Source of the DNA: Comamonadaceae bacterium
GTDB lineage: Bacteria > Pseudomonadota > Gammaproteobacteria > Burkholderiales > Burkholderiaceae_C
Direction: 5' to 3'
Length of the DNA stretch: 14,189 nt
NCBI GenBank assembly: GCA_947460165.1
Contig: CANHKH010000041.1
Coordinates: forward strand, 1-14,189
Part shown: positions 12,583 through 14,189 of the stretch, in pieces
How positions within the stretch are numbered: position 1 is the first letter of the stretch
Layout: each line of letters begins with the position of its first letter
Translations under genes and position numbers: made by a program
Notes under the pieces: model-generated
Database searches by the model: none
The model's input: the letters and a program-made list of their open reading frames with translations, nothing else
What the model was told of the DNA's origin: nothing

Positions 12583-13983
12583 ATGGCAGAATTCAAAACT
12601 ATTTCCCCTGACGCCCCTGCGGGCGCCAAGCTGATGAACTGGGTGGACAACCGCTTCCCAGCGACCCAGCTGTTCAAAGACCACATGAGCGAGTACTACG
12701 CTCCCAAGAACCTCAACATTTGGTACGTGTTTGGGGCTTTGTCGCTCTTGGTGCTGGTGATACAGATCGTCACAGGCATTTTCTTGACGATGAACTACAA
12801 GCCCGACGCGGCGCAGGCTTTTGCCTCTGTGGAGTACATCATGCGCGATGTGCCCTATGGCTGGCTGATTCGCTACATGCACTCCACCGGTGCCAGCGCC
12901 TTCTTTGTGGTGGTTTACCTGCACATGTTCCGTGGCCTGATTTATGGCAGCTACCGCAAACCGCGCGAACTGGTTTGGGTCTTTGGTTGCGCGATTTTCC
13001 TGTGCCTGATGGCCGAAGCCTTCATGGGTTACCTGCTGCCTTGGGGCCAAATGAGCTACTGGGGCGCCCAGGTGATCGTGAATTTGTTTGCCGCCATTCC
13101 CTTCATCGGGCCAGATCTCGCCTTGCTGATCCGCGGCGACTACGTGGTCGGTGACGCCACGCTCAACCGCTTTTTTGCCTTTCACGTGATTGCCGTGCCG
13201 CTGGTGCTGCTCGGTTTGGTGGTCGCGCACATCATTGCTTTGCACGAGGTGGGTTCTAACAACCCCGACGGCGTGGACATCAAGGCCAAGAAAGATGCCA
13301 ATGGCATTCCTTTGGATGGCATTCCTTTCCACCCCTACTACAGCGTGCACGACATTTTTGGGGTGGGTGTGTTCTTGCTGATTTTCTCGGCCATTGTGTT
13401 TTTTGCGCCTGAGGCCGGCGGCTACTTCTTGGAGTACAACAACTTCATCCCGGCCGATCCGCTCAAGACCCCCGCGCACATTGCGCCGGTCTGGTACTTC
13501 ACGCCTTACTACTCCATGCTGCGTGCGATCACCTCAGAGATGATGTACGTGCTGGTGCTGTGCGTGGTGGGTGCAGCCGCCTTGACCGTGCTCAAAGGCA
13601 AGCTGCCCGGCCTGCTCAAAGGCGCTGCCTTGGGCGCGGCAGTGGCGCTGATTGCCTTGATGCTGAGCATTGACGCCAAGTTCTGGGGCGTGGTGGTCAT
13701 GGGTGGTGCGGTCATCATTTTGTTCTTCTTGCCCTGGCTGGACAACAGTGAAGTCAAGTCCATTCGCTACCGTCCGAGCTGGAACAAATGGCTGTATGCC
13801 TTGTTTGTGGTGAACTTTGTCGTCTTGGGTTACTTGGGCATCAAGCCGCCTTCGCCCATCAATGAGCGCGTCTCCCAAATAGGCACCCTGTTTTACTTCG
13901 GCTTTTTCTTGTTGATGCCCTGGTGGAGCCGCTTGGGCACCTTCAAGACTGTGCCCGACCGCGTGAACTTTGTCGCACACTGA
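12583..13983 (+). CDS. petB: Ubiquinol-cytochrome c reductase, cytochrome b subunit
   Basis: This encodes 466 residues. Cytochrome b carries both b-type haems and both quinone sites of the bc1 complex. The N-terminal four-helix part contains the haem ligands H100 and H114 (YMHSTGASAFF..VYLHMFRG) and H201 and H216 (FAFHVIAV..VVAHIIALHEVG). The spacing is 13 residues between the first pair and 14 between the second. GYLLPWGQMSYWGAQVI is the conserved helix C/cd segment. The Qo motif after helix E reads PVWY (302-305), where PEWY is classical. Further hydrophobic helices follow to the C-terminus, giving eight or more in all. The protein is full-length, not split as in b6/subunit IV. AGGAA lies six bases before the ATG. 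Confidence 0.97.
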   Translation: MAEFKTISPDAPAGAKLMNWVDNRFPATQLFKDHMSEYYAPKNLNIWYVFGALSLLVLVIQIVTGIFLTMNYKPDAAQAFASVEYIMRDVPYGWLIRYMHSTGASAFFVVVYLHMFRGLIYGSYRKPRELVWVFGCAIFLCLMAEAFMGYLLPWGQMSYWGAQVIVNLFAAIPFIGPDLALLIRGDYVVGDATLNRFFAFHVIAVPLVLLGLVVAHIIALHEVGSNNPDGVDIKAKKDANGIPLDGIPFHPYYSVHDIFGVGVFLLIFSAIVFFAPEAGGYFLEYNNFIPADPLKTPAHIAPVWYFTPYYSMLRAITSEMMYVLVLCVVGAAALTVLKGKLPGLLKGAALGAAVALIALMLSIDAKFWGVVVMGGAVIILFFLPWLDNSEVKSIRYRPSWNKWLYALFVVNFVVLGYLGIKPPSPINERVSQIGTLFYFGFFLLMPWWSRLGTFKTVPDRVNFVAH

Positions 13984-14003
13984 GCGCCGCAGAAAAGTAA
14001 GCC

Positions 14004-14189
14004 ATGATAAAAATCAAACATATCGCACTGGGCCTGCTGGCCAGCTTGGCATTCATCTCTGGCGCGCAAGCGGCCGCCACAGGCATCGCCTGGGACAAAG
14101 CGCCCAACCGCACCAACGACTTGCCCGCCTTGCAAAACGGCGCCAAGCTCTTTGTCAACTACTGCCTGAACTGCCACTCGGCAGCCTTC
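14004..14189 (+). CDS. petC: Cytochrome c1, 5' part (62 codons)
   Basis: The gene starts 20 bases after petB and runs off the window. The product begins with a Sec-type signal: basic start (MIKIKH), hydrophobic core (7-19) and a likely cleavage after Ala-Gln-Ala near residue 23. The mature part starts with GIAWDKAPNRTNDLPALQNGA, typical of bacterial cytochrome c1. C54-L-N-C57-H58 is the covalent haem c attachment motif. The distal Met ligand and C-terminal membrane anchor lie beyond the window. Cytochrome c1 accepts electrons from the Rieske centre and reduces soluble cytochrome c. Gene order petA-petB-petC supports the call. Confidence 0.95.
   Translation, partial: MIKIKHIALGLLASLAFISGAQAAATGIAWDKAPNRTNDLPALQNGAKLFVNYCLNCHSAAF

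Noticed and set aside
12475..13479. A 334-codon minus-strand open frame antisense to petB
   Set aside because: It is a shadow of cytochrome b. Its composition is rich in His, Gln and Val with no recognisable motif, and petB is unambiguous.
1..14189. Mobile elements, CRISPR arrays, tRNAs, phage or defence genes
   Set aside because: The window was read for them and none was seen. Gene content is uniformly housekeeping, with consistent codon use and tight operon packing.

Overview
This is a GC-rich housekeeping region. Gene content, gene order and protein signatures point to a betaproteobacterium of the order Burkholderiales, most likely family Comamonadaceae. The linkage of a his operon to hinT, tatABC, a DegS/DegQ-like protease and petABC is a known arrangement in that group. 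Genus cannot be fixed from the sequence alone. I found no mobile element, CRISPR array, tRNA or rRNA gene, phage gene or defence system. I also see nothing that looks like an undescribed multi-gene system.

Layout. Positions 2-5458 (+) hold the distal part of a histidine biosynthesis operon: hisD (3' part), hisC, hisB, hisH, hisA, hisF, hisI, hisE. Some junctions are fused by 4-base start/stop overlaps (hisD/hisC, hisC/hisB, hisI/hisE). Each of the four junctions that do have a gap carries an inverted repeat: hisB-hisH, hisH-hisA, hisA-hisF and hisF-hisI. The hisA-hisF element has the full form of an intrinsic terminator. Positions 5497-8010 (+) continue in the same direction with a small uncharacterised membrane protein, a HinT-type HIT protein and the complete twin-arginine translocase tatA-tatB-tatC. 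Converging on tatC is a membrane-anchored trypsin-like protease with one PDZ domain (8039-9178, -). Divergent from the protease, across a 98-bp gap, are a NIF3/YbgI protein and a PdxA-family dehydrogenase (9277-11189, +), joined by an ATGA overlap. mscL (11167-11610, -) overlaps the 3' end of pdxA by 23 bases. A 270-base spacer then leads to petA-petB-petC (11881 to the window end, +), the cytochrome bc1 complex; only the first 62 codons of petC are present.

How the genes work together. The his genes cover the steps from phosphoribosyl-ATP onward. hisG and the 5' part of hisD would lie upstream, and because HisB is monofunctional the histidinol-phosphate phosphatase must be encoded elsewhere. 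TatABC exports folded proteins carrying twin-arginine signals. The Rieske protein encoded by petA in the same window is a probable Tat client, although its motif reads Lys-Arg rather than Arg-Arg. The bc1 complex passes electrons from quinol to cytochrome c. Cytochrome b carries PVWY in place of the classical PEWY Qo motif and has an extra residue between one pair of haem ligands.

The points most worth a second look are the hairpins and T-tracts at the his gaps, a near-duplicated leader before hisH and hisA, the bc1 motif variants, an 18-base AT-rich palindrome upstream of mscL, and the uncertain start of the NIF3 gene.
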